A stretch of DNA of 64,000 nucleotides from Scatophagus argus (taxonomy: Eukaryota; Chordata; Actinopteri; Scatophagidae). Below, piece after piece: positions 46,100-60,100 of the stretch (within the stretch, counting starts at the first letter, position 1; each line of letters begins with the position of its first letter). Made by a program: the position numbers and the translations under genes. The stretch is taken from contig NC_058501.1 of the NCBI RefSeq assembly GCF_020382885.2, positions 8,060,001-8,124,000 on the forward strand, in the 5' to 3' direction. Below the pieces are notes generated by a model. It was not told where the DNA came from. It worked only from the letters and a program-made list of their open reading frames with translations, and ran no database searches.

Positions 46100-46930
46100 C
46101 ACTTTCTTTCTGCTAATTTTGGGTGAAGCTGTTAAGGCTTGTCCAGCTGGAACAAAGATGGGGACTTTTTTTGCAATTCAAAAAAATCACTGGAAAAAGA
46201 GGACTAGATCCCCTTTCAGCCTAAACACGCACATCAAATGCATTTTGATGATAAACAGGTGCTCTGTTTGTTTTTTAATTTATTTTACTTGTGCAGTGTG
46301 AGCTAAATAAAAACAAATCTGACTCTCTCTTCTTAGTATTTTTTGACACATCCTTGGTTAAATTTTTAGATATAATACTCTGTAACATACTTTTAAGAAG
46401 GTTAGAGAGTGTTAGTGCCTATTTACAACCAACGATTCTGTTAGTAAAGCAGTAATATTTTGCCCATAGTATAATCAGACAAATCTCTCTGAATTGCAGA
46501 ACGTATCAAAATTTAACTCAAAATGAACTGACACACCACAAGCTGTACTGACAGTCATTAGCTATCTGAACACAGAATTTAAACACTTCAAATCTGCATG
46601 AGTGGTGGAGCAACACTATACTGAGGCTGAACTCCTGAAGCATAAGAATTCATATCAAAAAACAAAAACTGCTGATTTGTTTTAACACAGAAAGCAAAGT
46701 ACAAACACAAAATATGTTGCTGAAATATGACTTCGTAGAATGTTGTTTGCTTCATTACAATGAAGACAATTTGGAATTAACTGGAGATAACAATATGAAA
46801 GGGACTTTTAGCCAATCATGCAGCTTAGGGATTACAAATCTTAGTGACCAGTATTGTTCCAGATGTACTTTGATTACCTGACGAGAATCAGCATGGGGAC
46901 TAGAAATTTGGAAAAGCTGTTGAAACAGAT

Positions 46931-49900
46931 TTAGTGGCTCACCAGAGAAGCCACAACCACTACATAGATGATGCTGAGGATGATGACGCCGATGCCGAGT
47001 CCAAGGGCCACGTGGTTCAGTGTCCTGGCTGTCCTGCTGCTCCGCTCCGCCGCCATCCGGTCCCCGATGTGGTTTGCCTCACGGGTCTGGGGGTGAGAAA
47101 AAAATATTTAAAATTAAAAATGAATAAGGTTAAAAATAAAATATGCCAAAAATTTAATCAAAGTTTTGTTTTTAAAAATATAAGGCTAGAGAGCTGAATT
47201 CAATCTGTGATAACCAGATACAGCAACACTTAGTTTGACAACATTAGCTAACAATATACAGCCAAAGCTATTGTCATGTCAGACCAAGTAAGACATAAGG
47301 TCTGTTTTCCACATGAATTCACTTCTGTCAGAAATTACACAGTAACACTTTAGACCTGCCCTGTTTTCTTTCTCCCCACCAGCTGTGCGAAACAGACACA
47401 AGCTCTGAACACAACAATGACATATCATCACACCTTTACATTAGTTTGGATTTATGCTTCAAGCCACTTGGCAAATTTACACTTGATACACTTTTAACTC
47501 AGTATTTGATCTCTTTCAGCTCCTGAAAAATTATTTGTCTCTTCAGTTGTTAAATGCTGTACTGTGTTCATGCACATGAAGTGGAAGGCACTGAAATGCT
47601 CCATAGAACCAAGGAGCATTGATTATAGTAGTTTTTGTTAGACTGATGTTTCATTGACCTGACAGTAAAAAGGGGACACAAGCAGCTTATCATTTACAGG
47701 AAGGCTTTAGCCAGCAAAGATATGGTGCAGCATTGTTAGCACATGAAAGGGAAATACCAAATCTAATGTGATAAGAAGAAGAATCCCTTCCTGCTGCAGT
47801 GAAACAGCACGACTATGTCCACAATCATACACTTGCACATGTATTCATATTATTAATGATCCGTAGTAATACCGATAAGCTTAACGACGCATCTTTTTGT
47901 CTCAACCAAAGCCTTCCTTTTACACAGTCTGTGTTTGTCATTTTGGAGACTGTAAAAAAATTCTCCAGGTGAATTTGAAAAAGTCTGACGTCGTACAATG
48001 AATGAGGAACATGGAGCTTGTGGTCCGCGAAACCAAGGTGACTGTCAAACAATGTCTGTTTGCATCCAGCCCCCTGACAGTCAACCCATGTCTGTCATAA
48101 CCACAGTCCTGCTGTTTCCCAGCCACTGAATAAGAAGTGGAAGTAGTCACTACTGGCTGTAAGTTCCTCTGAGTAAACTGTAGCCTGACCTGTCAGATTT
48201 GCAAAACAAAGAAAAACAAAAATTCCACTATTCAAATATGATTTTGTATGTAGAAGATGGAGAAAGACTGAATGCTGAATGCTGCTGATGTTTATTTGAG
48301 TACACATGTCATGGCAATAAAATGCATTTCCATAAAATGACATGAGAAGATCGTTTTCTTAAAAGGAAATGATAACGGTGGTTTCTCTGGCGGCCATTTC
48401 AACCAAAACATGTGATGCTCTTGTAGCTGATGCAGCAAAAGGTCATGTTAAAGGAACAAGCTGAGTATATAGCAGCCCTGTGCAAGAAACCAGCAAAACA
48501 CATACACTCCCACTCTCCCTCCCACGCCCCATCACATCACTGTGTGTATGTGATTGTGTCTCAGTGTGTATACGAGTGAAAGTGTATGTGTTTTGCTGGT
48601 GTCGTGAGAAGGCCCAGTCTGCTGTAGTACATCTGGTCATGATTATCAGCAGCTGTCTGAGTTGCTCTCAGTCACGGCTCTGTGCCCTGTTCCAGAAAGT
48701 GTGGCTCTATCCTCACGGCCATGCACGATTTATACAGGATAATGTCCCAGTCAGATGTGGCTTGTGTTTTTTTTTTAATTATATAGTTGTATGGTTGTTC
48801 TTTTTTGTTGTGTAGACGTTATCTGAATCAAAAGATAAAACTGTATTTATTTGGCTTCAACAATGTTGAGTGAGTTAGAAGCATCACATAAGAAAGCTTT
48901 ACTCGTGATTCATTTTGCACTTTTGTTTTCCCCACCATGGCTTTGAGTGGGACAGCCCATCCACAAAAGCAGTGGTATTTTGTTTCTTTCAGAGGCGGCA
49001 CCACTTCCTGCGGGTGTTGTACACAGGCCCATAAAGACTTTTTCCCATAGACTTTTGCTGTAAAAGAAGCAGCTGTAAAATGGTGGGTTGAATTTTTTGG
49101 AGTGTACAACCTCTGCAAATGGCATTTGACTATCATGAATCGATCTATTCGGTCAGATGACCTTTGTAGTCTACAGTCTACAGGAGTTACACGATTAAAT
49201 CATTTCATCCTCATTCAAATTAGCAGAAGGGTAAACTGGAAGTCAGCCGGTGGCACACACACGCAGCATGCATTCATCCAGGTACAATTTTACAATGGGA
49301 AGACCGTTTTTTAATCATCATGTGTCACAGAGCAACTTGGACGAGGCCCATCTCTGACGTTGTTTTCTCATCTTATCCTAATGCATCCATACTCTCCTCC
49401 TCTCTCAGCAGAAGAGAGACGGTCGAAATGAAGATAATGTTGTTGGTACCAGCTACAAACAGGCTCGGCAATAACGCTGAGCTGTGCGCACGAGTCCCTG
49501 GTGCATTGAGTCTGTCGTCCAATCAGAGGCTGTGTTCCTGAATATGTGGCTGCTCTGATCATAAATCGGCTCTCGCTGCAAGATGCAGCATACACACTCA
49601 CTGCAGTTCTGCTAGTTGGGCCACAAAGAGTGGGGTTTCATGTAGTTATTATATACACATTAAAAATATGAAGAAATGAAAAAGAAGACACAACTATCAT
49701 ACTATAAACATTAATGATCACTGTGAAAAAAAAAACAGCCTTTTATATGCTGCATTGTTTGTCAGCAACATGTAAGATGGTAACGTATTGAGGCAATGTG
49801 GCCAATCATAATATTGTTTTAATAAACACTTAACATCTGGCATTTTTGCTCTTGGTGTTCTTCATCAATTTTTTTGGAAGAAAGAAATGACAAGAGAAAC

Positions 49901-51164
49901 AGGTGAAGCATCTTTACAAACTGACATATTTTAACACTTTAAGATTGTATCCGCACCTCACCCGCTGCCATTCTGCACCTTATCTGCCGTTATCTATCTA
50001 TATCTCAAGTATATACTCTGTTATTTTTTATAGTACTCTGTTATTTCTTTTTATATATTACTCTGTTATTTTTATATTTTGTGTGGAAAAATTACTTGCG
50101 ACTTTTGTATGCTTCTTTGTATTGCAACCCTGGCACAACAATTTCCTGTTATTATCTCATCTTATCTTATCTTATTTTCTTCTTAGATAAGCGCTGTGCA
50201 ATGGACCTATTTTAAGTGAAGTGATTCATGCGCATTTCAGAATGTGATTGATAAAAACTCTTCAGCCAGTCTACAGTGTTATGCAAGTAAAGAAACTTTT
50301 TAACATTAAACATGAAAACAGTGTGTATGTAAGTGTGTGTAATTCAGTGTGCTGCTAGGCAGAGGAGAAAGTTTTACAAGGCAAGATACAATCCATTTTT
50401 GGTTGACCAATTATGACTCAAGTTAAATGGAACAATTACTTCAACATCTGTACTGGACCTTTTCACTTTCACATTAAAGTAAACCTGGAAAAGCCTGTCC
50501 TAAGCCAAAGAGAACAAAGATGGCTTTGAAATGAAGAATGTACATGACTTTGTAAAAAGCTGCTCTGAGTGGATCACTGGGAAATAAAATACGAGAGGAC
50601 TTGTGAATTATGATTCCTCTAACTGTTTGTTAAAGTCCAAATGTTCTATAATATTGTAATTAATTGGATTGGTATACAGTTAAAGCGCTGTCACATCATG
50701 TTACTGATGCTGTTTGAGATTTAGATGTAGCCAGTTTTCTGAGTCCAAGAAAACAAAATATTAAGCAACTTATAAAAGTATAATTGAAAAACAATTATCT
50801 TTTACATATACCGTGGGCAGTTATATTTTCAACACTTTGATTCAAATCCAAAACGTAAATAATCTTACAAGTCTGTCTGTAGAAGTGAATACTCTCAAAC
50901 CCAGTGAGCTCCGACCTCAAGGGAAAAATGACGTCAGAATGGAAGACACTGAACAGAACTAAGTACCCAGCCTCATCTCACCAGCCACGCAGGATTAATG
51001 ACTCTTCAGACACAGTCTGCATCAACATAGATGGAGCGTTCCTCCTCCTTCTGCTGGCACCCTCTCAGAAGACATAAATAATGCCACATTCCTTTCTGAG
51101 TGTGTCTCTGTGTTTTATTCCTTTTCATTGCCACGAAATGATCAGAACTATCGAGTAAAATGTA

Positions 51165-51197
<33 letters not shown>

Positions 51198-54100
51198 GTA
51201 ATGATCAGAAGATCACTGCCTGCTTGGTCAAGCTCGTTCTGTCAGGGCGTTGATGTCGAGCTTTAACATGATTGTTTGTTTTGTTTTATACTTGAATTAT
51301 TTCCCTAATTGTGTTTTTGACTCTTTTTGGTGACATCTATTCATTCATTAATTTGTTAATCTGCTACTCTCTCTCCATCCTTCTCAAAGTCACTAATAGG
51401 CTGACTGTGGTGCATCCAATACACCAATAACCGATAAATGATTCGGGATTACTACTTTCTGACGGCGCGTTTCTATTTCAACTGGGACAGCATTTCTAGG
51501 CTTTATGGCACTAACAGCCCAGGAAAGTCACAGACCAGTTGCATTCTTTGTAAATTATCTCACATGATGCTGTGCAGCCAATCAAACGAGCAATCTGAAA
51601 AGCGACTCAAATCAATGAGTGAGATAAAATAAACTAACATTCGGAGAAATAAGTGAGTCAGAAAAAAGCATGTGACATCCTCTAAAAATTAGACAGAACA
51701 TCACAGACTCTAAGATGTTCATTATTCATTTCAAATTGGCACTGTGGTGATTATCAAAAGCAGCAATGTCAACTACTACTAGACAAAGCACCAATCATGT
51801 TTTGAGCCAACAAAACCGCTCATATTTGAGCTGACAGCACAGACAACAAAACATTCTACATGGCACTGAAACAAATCAAACATGATCATGTTCATGCATA
51901 AAAATACACTGATGGACATAACTAGTGAGGTAACATGGGAATTCACAAAGTCAGGACACACACTCTAAGTTTCACATTCCTCTTTTGTTAGAAGAACTTG
52001 ATTTTCACAAGATCATATTGCATAACTTCTAGTATGAACAAGATGGGAAAATCAGAGTGAGCAAATCTCAGTTTTTACTGGCACTTAACTATATTGCAAC
52101 TTGTGCAATATAGTTAAATGCCACGCCACATGTGAATTGCTTGTGCAATATAGTCTGTTGTGAGTGAACTTGGGACACCGCCTGCAACTATGATTGTGTC
52201 ACATATTGCAGAAGGGTTAAAACATATGTCTAACAAGTGACAGACACAAGGTGATCTGTGATGTGGTACTTACAATATAGTGTATTTTTTTGCAGCAGAA
52301 AAAAAAACAAAATAAGATGTTATCAATGTATATATTCCTTTGCATGCGGAGAAAATTGCCCTTTGTTCCAAACAACCCACCTGAGCACCACCTTCCTCCA
52401 GCAAAGGCTGATTCCAGGAAGTGAAAGTGAACTGACAGCTTTCAGCAAACCCAGGTTGCAGTTCCACCGTGTGACCTCTCAAAAACACTCTGATTAACTG
52501 GAATTACCGGCACGCAATTGTATGTTTCTGCCAATCGGATAAGTTGCAGTACTCATTTCTATCCCTCATAACAGCCAACACTAAGAACAAATGCCTTATA
52601 CTGTGTTGGTCCCCCTTGTGCTGTCTAGGACCAGGATGCTTGCAGTGGATCCTGTAAAAGTAACATCCACATGAATATCAGGACCAAAGGTTTGCCAGCA
52701 GAACATTGTAACTAGATGATGTTCAATGTTTAATGTTACCCAGTTCAACTGTCAGTGGTTTTAATTTTGTGGCTGATTGGTGTATGTTGTGCAGACTTAA
52801 TACCTTTGATAAAAAAAGGTGTTAAGTGTAATTTTTATTGAAATGGAAGCTATTACTATATTGACATGTATGATTTCAGTGAATAATTTCCAGTAAAAAA
52901 CATGCCGCCTGAACTCAGAGACTGTTTTTGGAGTACAGGGGACTGACACACAGTGCAACAACCCCTTGATGCTCTATATTGGCAAAACCAGTCAGCTTGT
53001 GTTGGACTCCTGCTGGATGTCTATTAGTGTCAGCTCATTACCCTTGCCAAGGAGCTGTTTTCAGTTTGGTTTGTTTATGTGTTTGTCAGCAGAATCACAG
53101 AAAAACCACTGCCCTATTTTCATGAAACTTGGAGGAAGGCTGTAGCATGGACCCAGGAAGAACCCATTTAATTTTGGAGCGGATCCAAATTATCATCATT
53201 ATTATGATTTTACAATTTTGTTAATACTGCGAGATGCATTAGATGCTTTTTAGCACACTGGCTCAGAACTCCTGCTGCGGTCCAAATGGCTGCCTGTCTC
53301 TCTTCATGTCTATCTGCGTTATTTGTCTTGCAGTATAGTCTGTGTGGTGTGCACTGCCTCTGTGAATGGGCTGATCTGGTTTCATTGTGTCAGCCTGTGG
53401 TTTCCTCTATATGAGATCAGTGCAAGCCATGATGGGGATCCGAGAGCAGGAAGGTTGATATTTGTGAGAAAATCACAGAGAGCAGGACTGAATAGAGCTG
53501 ATGAAAGAGAGAATGGAACAGATGTCAAAAGCCTGCAGGGCCTTTCTCACATGCAATGAGACAAAATCATGATGGCTGAACAGACAAGGTTGTTAATTCA
53601 CAGTAACATTTCTATTATGTTTCTGCATATTTGCCTCAGTCTTCCCTCACACTTTTAGCATTGCTATGATAATGTGGTGGTAGATGTTGTGACACTGCAA
53701 CCAAACATTCCCTGCCCATAACCTTCACATCTACAATTGTACTTCCCTCATACTAGACCAATGGGGAAATGCATTGTACTCTGTGACAATGCTCTCTGCA
53801 CCTCTGGTTGACATGTGTACCTGTTTTGGTACTGAGCGCAGTTACATACAGATGCTGAGACACAGGATGTGTTTTACAGGTATGTTTTAGGTAGCCATTA
53901 TGTGACTGCTGTTACGTAGGCTAAACTGTCACAGTCTTGAGGCTACATCCTATTTCGGGGATGCCTGCCTCCTCAAAGTGAGCTCTGTGTAGTTTTCAAA
54001 GGCACACTAGGTACGTGTTTAAAATTCCCCATCTGGGATCTATCTAGCTTTCCTGGGGGAGGCCTCTGAGGGGAACAAGTCTGATGCCTGGTAACCCCCT

Positions 54101-57100
54101 CCCCCAACGGGAAAGAGGACACTACTTGTCATTGTCAGTATAAGAGAAACACTGGATATTTAAACATTAGCCATGTCAGACCCGGCGTCACATTGACTCA
54201 TAGGTAAGATTAGTGGCTTAATCAATTCACCTTAAGCTTTGACCAATCAGCATTTTTGTCAGACAGCTGCTTTTAGTAAAACAAAAACTGATAAAGCAAC
54301 AGTGTGGTATGTCTGTAAACCATTGGATCAACCTAATCTCAGAACACATCATCACAGAAGAACTTTCAGCTCAAAAGAAAAACAGTATATCAGCCTTCAA
54401 AGACATCTGCAATCCTTTCATCACCTTTCTCCAAACTCAACATCTAATACCTATCCTCACTATTTCTGATACATAACCCCCCCCCCCCTCTCTTTCTCTC
54501 TCTTTCTCCCTCCTTGCACACACAAGCACTCACATACACATGCACACACAAACAACAACCAGCCCTCTCAGTAGACCTCCCTACTTAAGCAGTAATACTT
54601 CAGAATTGTACTTGTTGTTCTGCCTGTCTGTACGTCGGTCTGTGTTTGTCTGTCTACTGTCTGTTATCTGTTTGTCTCTTTGTCTGTCCACCTGCCTGTC
54701 TCTCTGCGTCCCTCTGTTGATCTCCCTGTCTGTATGTCTGTTTGTCTGTCTGCCGTCTGTCTGTCTGTCTATCTATTCACCCGCCCACCCGTCTGGCCCT
54801 GTCCATCTGTATAATTGGTCTCATTCTGTCCAATTTTGTCTAATTTGTCCAATCAGTTTTTGTTCACGATATTATCTGTTTACTTTACAACACTGAATGG
54901 ATGTGGGTCAGCCTGGAGTAATCACTGTTTGCAAATAATTTAAAATAAAAATAAAGTTGTCCTCCAACAAGGGGGGATGGCGGCAGGCCAACAAAAACAA
55001 AAAACAAACAAACAAAAAACCCAAAACTGTGTGGTATGTCAGCTGTTGAACACAGTAGAGCATTTAGATGCTAAAAAGGAGTTTCCAAGGAGCTGGCAGA
55101 CTTGGATTAATCGAGTCACAAATGTGAGTCCAAAACTAAGTTCATGTCACTAGATAAATGCTTATATTGATCTCTGTGTGTACACAGGCCACTGTTTCCT
55201 AACACGTTTGCCATAAAATCTTTACAAAGCGAGAATGTCATTGTTCTAAGGCAGTTTTAATAATTATGAATGCAAATAGAAGGTAAATTTTCACAATGGT
55301 AATTAAATGGTAGTCATAACATAACTGATGATTTTCAGTTGATGAAGAGCTGTGGGTTTTTTTAAAAGTCTCAAACGTCCAACCCAAAATCAAATTCAAC
55401 AATGCTATCCTATTAGATTGCTTAGTCCTAATGCACAAGGAATAGAAAGCCCTGCTGTACAAATATTTACATTAACTCTGGTCTTTCAGTGGTATTCAGT
55501 GGTATGGTTTTCAGTATTTCATTGTGCATACAACCGTAACACAGAATACACACACTTATATTTGGAATACAAATTGGAGAAACTGTAAATACTACAGTGT
55601 CAGGGTCATCGTGACAGCAAGGAACAGGTGTTTGCCCTCATGCTGTTCTCTGCAGCTCTGTGGTTTACAGCAACGCTTAGCTGCTTCCAGTGGGTAAACT
55701 GGCAACATAACAGCATGAATGCTCCAGAAAAGACACGCGTTTCTAAATGTTATCACTTCTGAACTAATGTTGATAGTCTGCTGGAAGCTTTAGATTTACA
55801 TCCGATTTCTCATGCATGTGCAACTATGAAATCACATCAGAAATGAGGAAGTAAGAAAACCTATGATGGAAAAGCTAAAAACAGAGAACCTTTTGTTGCT
55901 GAAGGAGTTAACAAAGAGGAAATGATCTCATATTTCAAAAATGTTGAAATGAACCACTGAAATTGAAACAATCATCTTCTTCTTCAACGTGCCTTCTTCA
56001 ATGATTGCGCAGAGCTAGAATTTTAGTCTCTATTACACATTTGTTGAATGTATTGTTACTAGAACAGTGCAAGGACTGCGTAGTTCTAAAGGGAAATAAT
56101 GTTCTTGACAGTAGTTGAATTCTCTTTGTTAGTTTGCAAGTGGGTTATTTAATCTGCACAGTGTGACAAGAAATTTCACTAAACTTGCTGATAAATTTCA
56201 CTATCACTGCAGCAGTGCAGTTCTGCATAGGAAGTACACATAGTGTCTTCAAACTGTAAGGATGTTCATCCAGTGTCAATAAGAGATAAGCTGTGTAAAA
56301 GCTTGTGTTTTGGGAAACAAAGGACTGTTTGATGATGCTGGGTGAGGAGTGGCTTAGCGCTGGAGTCACAGGGGGCTCTAGCACTGCTTGCCTGAACAGC
56401 TTTCAGCATTGCAACTGTCCATGTCTCATCCTTGGTTTAACAGAAAATAATCCTCATTTCAAAGAAATTATCAAAAAAAAAGTATTGCTTTTTCTCAGCA
56501 GTAAAGTCCTTAAGGAAAAAAATGTGAGCTTGAATTTGATTTAAAGTCCGTTTTCCAAAGAGGACTGTTAGAGCGGTCACTTTTGCCCTCTTGTCTGGCG
56601 TGGTTGAAAATGCCAGAGAGAAAGTGTTAAGTGAGACAGATTCCAACAGCCAGCTCTGTGTCTCCTTAACAACCCCGCCCCCCGTCTGTTATTTCCACTC
56701 TTGTTTTCTGTCTCTGCCTTCTTTCTTGTTTGGCCTTCTGGTCATAAACTCGTAAGTACACACCCCAAACAAAACGGGACTGTGCCTTCTTCTCACCCAA
56801 TTGTAAAGTCTTGGCCATTTTATTGTACTTCACTATTTTTCCTGTACTGTTTTTCTGCTTTTCACTAGGCTTTCAGTTCATTTGGCTCCCTCATTACAAA
56901 TAAAGACGATGAACAGAATGACACTAATGCGTGTAGATCCAGATTCAGAATATTGAGTTGCTGTTTCTGAAGGGAAATTCTAACATTCAGGATGCAGCAG
57001 GTTGCCTTATGCGTTCTTGGACTGACCCTTCACATTCCTTGGCTGGACCTGTATATGTGTTTGAGTGGGCTCATTCAGATCAGTATAAACGCCAGTGGGC

Positions 57101-60100
57101 AATTTGCCTCTTTGCTGAATGTGTTATTAAGACATAGGGAGGGGCGGAGAGGGAGGAAGGAAACATCCAGAAGAGATGGGAAGGGCAAGAGAGAAAGAAC
57201 AATTCAAGTCTGTCTTCCAGTAACATGACAGGAAGTTGAATGAATGAATAGAAATGCTTGTATTATCACAAAAACACCTTGCCAAAATACACTTTAAACC
57301 AAAACAAAAATAGCAGGAAGAAACCAGGCTTTTTAGCATGTGTGTGCTTGTGTCTTTATACACCTTTTGTTGCCTGTATACTGAGGACAATTATTCACAT
57401 CACAACAAAGACGCCTTCTCCAAACACCATTAACGCTGTTGTACAACTGTTGTTGCTAAATACATAAGCCCTGCCTTGAAATACCGCTATTACATCAAAA
57501 TGAAAGGTTCAGCAACTGCAAAAATGGCAGCTCACAGCTGCAGCCAAATATTTGAACATTGCGCCAAAATGGCTGAAGGAGATGAATTTCCCTTTCCTTC
57601 TACCTGATACAGTAATAACCTGAGCTCAGTCAGCACGGTAAAACTGGGCAACATGCCTGTAGATTCTTAGTCTGGGTGCCACCTCAAAGCTATTGCAATT
57701 TTAAGAATAAAGTGTGTTCTTCTTTAGACAACAGCAAACATCCACACAATCTACAGCATTAGAGCAGGAGAGGAAGAAGCATGTCTGCCTAGTTAGCAGG
57801 CAGAATCAAAAGGACTCTTAAGGAATTAGGTGCTACTGTTTAGAAACATTAGCAAGTTTGGGAATGCACGACATTTAGCAATAAGTGACGTCATACTGGG
57901 GTTTTCCAGCAGGCTGAATGTACACCGACACTAGAGTTCAGTTTTAACACTTTCAGGGTTATCATGCTATATCTTGCCATGCGGGTTTTCCAGTTACGAT
58001 CCGGTGAGTGATAAAAGATTTGCCCTGCTGCAAAGGATTAAACATGAGATAATTTAGTGAAAATCGTGTACTGACATGCAACTTCAACTGTAGTGGATAT
58101 GTTGTTCATGGACTACTGACTATTCAAATTGTCAGGGACATGGCTGGCTGATATCAGATAATCATGAAATGCCAAAACAGACACATAATTCAGTAAACAA
58201 ATGTATCCGTTAAGTTGCAGATTAGGCCTTTACAGACAGACACACAGAGCACACTGCCCTGTGTGCAGACGATGAGAGAGACAAGGTGGACAGTGTGTTA
58301 GTGTCCCATACAGGTTAGAAAGTATGCTAGGAACACTCTGACAAAGTCATTTTAACAAAATCTTCTGACAAACACCTTAAACCTAACAGTAACACATAAG
58401 GACAGCTGGTCACTTAAATGTACTGAGGGAAGTTTGTTGACATGCTCTTGCACAACTGTCTATGTGCTGAAGTCCCTGTTTTCTAAACAGGTGACTCACT
58501 GTTCCCATTTGCAGCCCCAAAGCTGTCTCAAGCAGTTGCAATGTCAGGAAAAGGAAGTCATTTACTTCCATATGGACTTTTGACCATATGTATTAACCAC
58601 AGACTGTTCAGCAGTGAGCAGGAGAGGACAGTGTGCTTTTAAATTCTGTAGGAACAATAGACACTGCGTCAGAGGGCAGAGACAGAAGATCCTTTTACAG
58701 AGCATTTTAAAGATGTGAATGTTGCACTGTTATTCTGCCTCACTGTTCCGCATAAAAGGTACAAAAATGAATTTGGGGGGAGGGTGTTGGGATCCACTGT
58801 TATTCCACCTTTAAGCTAGCACAAATACTACATACTAAATGTGGACAAAGTCCAAAGATAGAGTTTTACAGCTGCTGCTACGGAAAGGTATGCAGTCAGT
58901 AGTCTGCAGTCTCCAGCACACATGCACACAGCCTAAACACTGTGTAGTATGCTGACATACATTTTAAATGTCACCTACTTTTTGCATTTGTTTCAAAAAA
59001 CAACCAACATTAAGTGACTTGCTAAGGTGAATATGTGTATGAGTATACTTCTGAACGCTCCTTAATATTTAAAAATCCTCCCCCACACTGTACAGAAACA
59101 AGGCAAACCACATCATGGCAAACCTAATTTGCCATAGACATAGACACAGAGCCTTTAGAACTTAAAAAAAAATAAAAAATCACTCTCCATTTGCAAGGAA
59201 GAAATGCGTAGGAAGTCAGACATGAGTTTTTCCACTCCGAGAGAAAAACACCGACCACATGGAAACAATCAACCAACTTTTCCTCCTGAAGAACCGCGTA
59301 CTTTCCTGACACTACACCTCTCTAATGAGACAAAGTGCAAAAACAAGCTCATCACATTTTGCAGTGACCTCACAGAGTAAAAATACACGACTGCCTATAA
59401 ACTAAAGTATAATTTCTCAAGCCACGTGATTTATCATTTTTACAAAAGGTTTTACAACAGCTTTCCAGGTTACTGATACGTGGCTCATATAGTGCTGGAG
59501 TTTGATAACATGGACCGTCAATTTTTGTATATATATAATTCATCTTGCCCCACTGTAATGACTGTAGGGGCAGGTGAAAACTGACACTGTGATGTCTGGC
59601 ATATGAAATTACACTTCAGACCAGCGAGAATGCACTGTGATACTACTTCCCAAAACTACAGTAGGGGTTGGGCTGATGTAACGATTTTCAAACTGGCTCA
59701 TTGCTAAGCCAAATACCAGACTGGGCTGGTACAAACAAACTCCACTAGGTTTTCCTTTATAGAGCAAAAACGAGAGACCATGTATGAAAGCATAATGGCA
59801 CTGCAATCAGTACAGCTGAGTGATGCGGACAGACCGTGTAGTAATAAGGGGATGAGCACCATCACCACTGTGTCAACATCTACTTCTTGGAATAAGGAGG
59901 AGACCGGATCCTGTGGGTGTCCAGGAAGGAATACAAGGACCTGTAAAATCCATGTGTAACTCCGTCTACTCAGGACCACTCAGCTACTACAACATTCAGG
60001 GCCATGACAACATGTCCTGTTTTTTTTTTTTTTTTCTTTTTTACAAAATCTTATATGTTATCTCATAGACCTCCACTCTGTCTGGCAACTCATTTCCTTC

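Noticed and set aside
54540-54896. 118-codon frame rich in C, L and S
   Set aside because: It is a translation of the degenerate TCTG repeat array.
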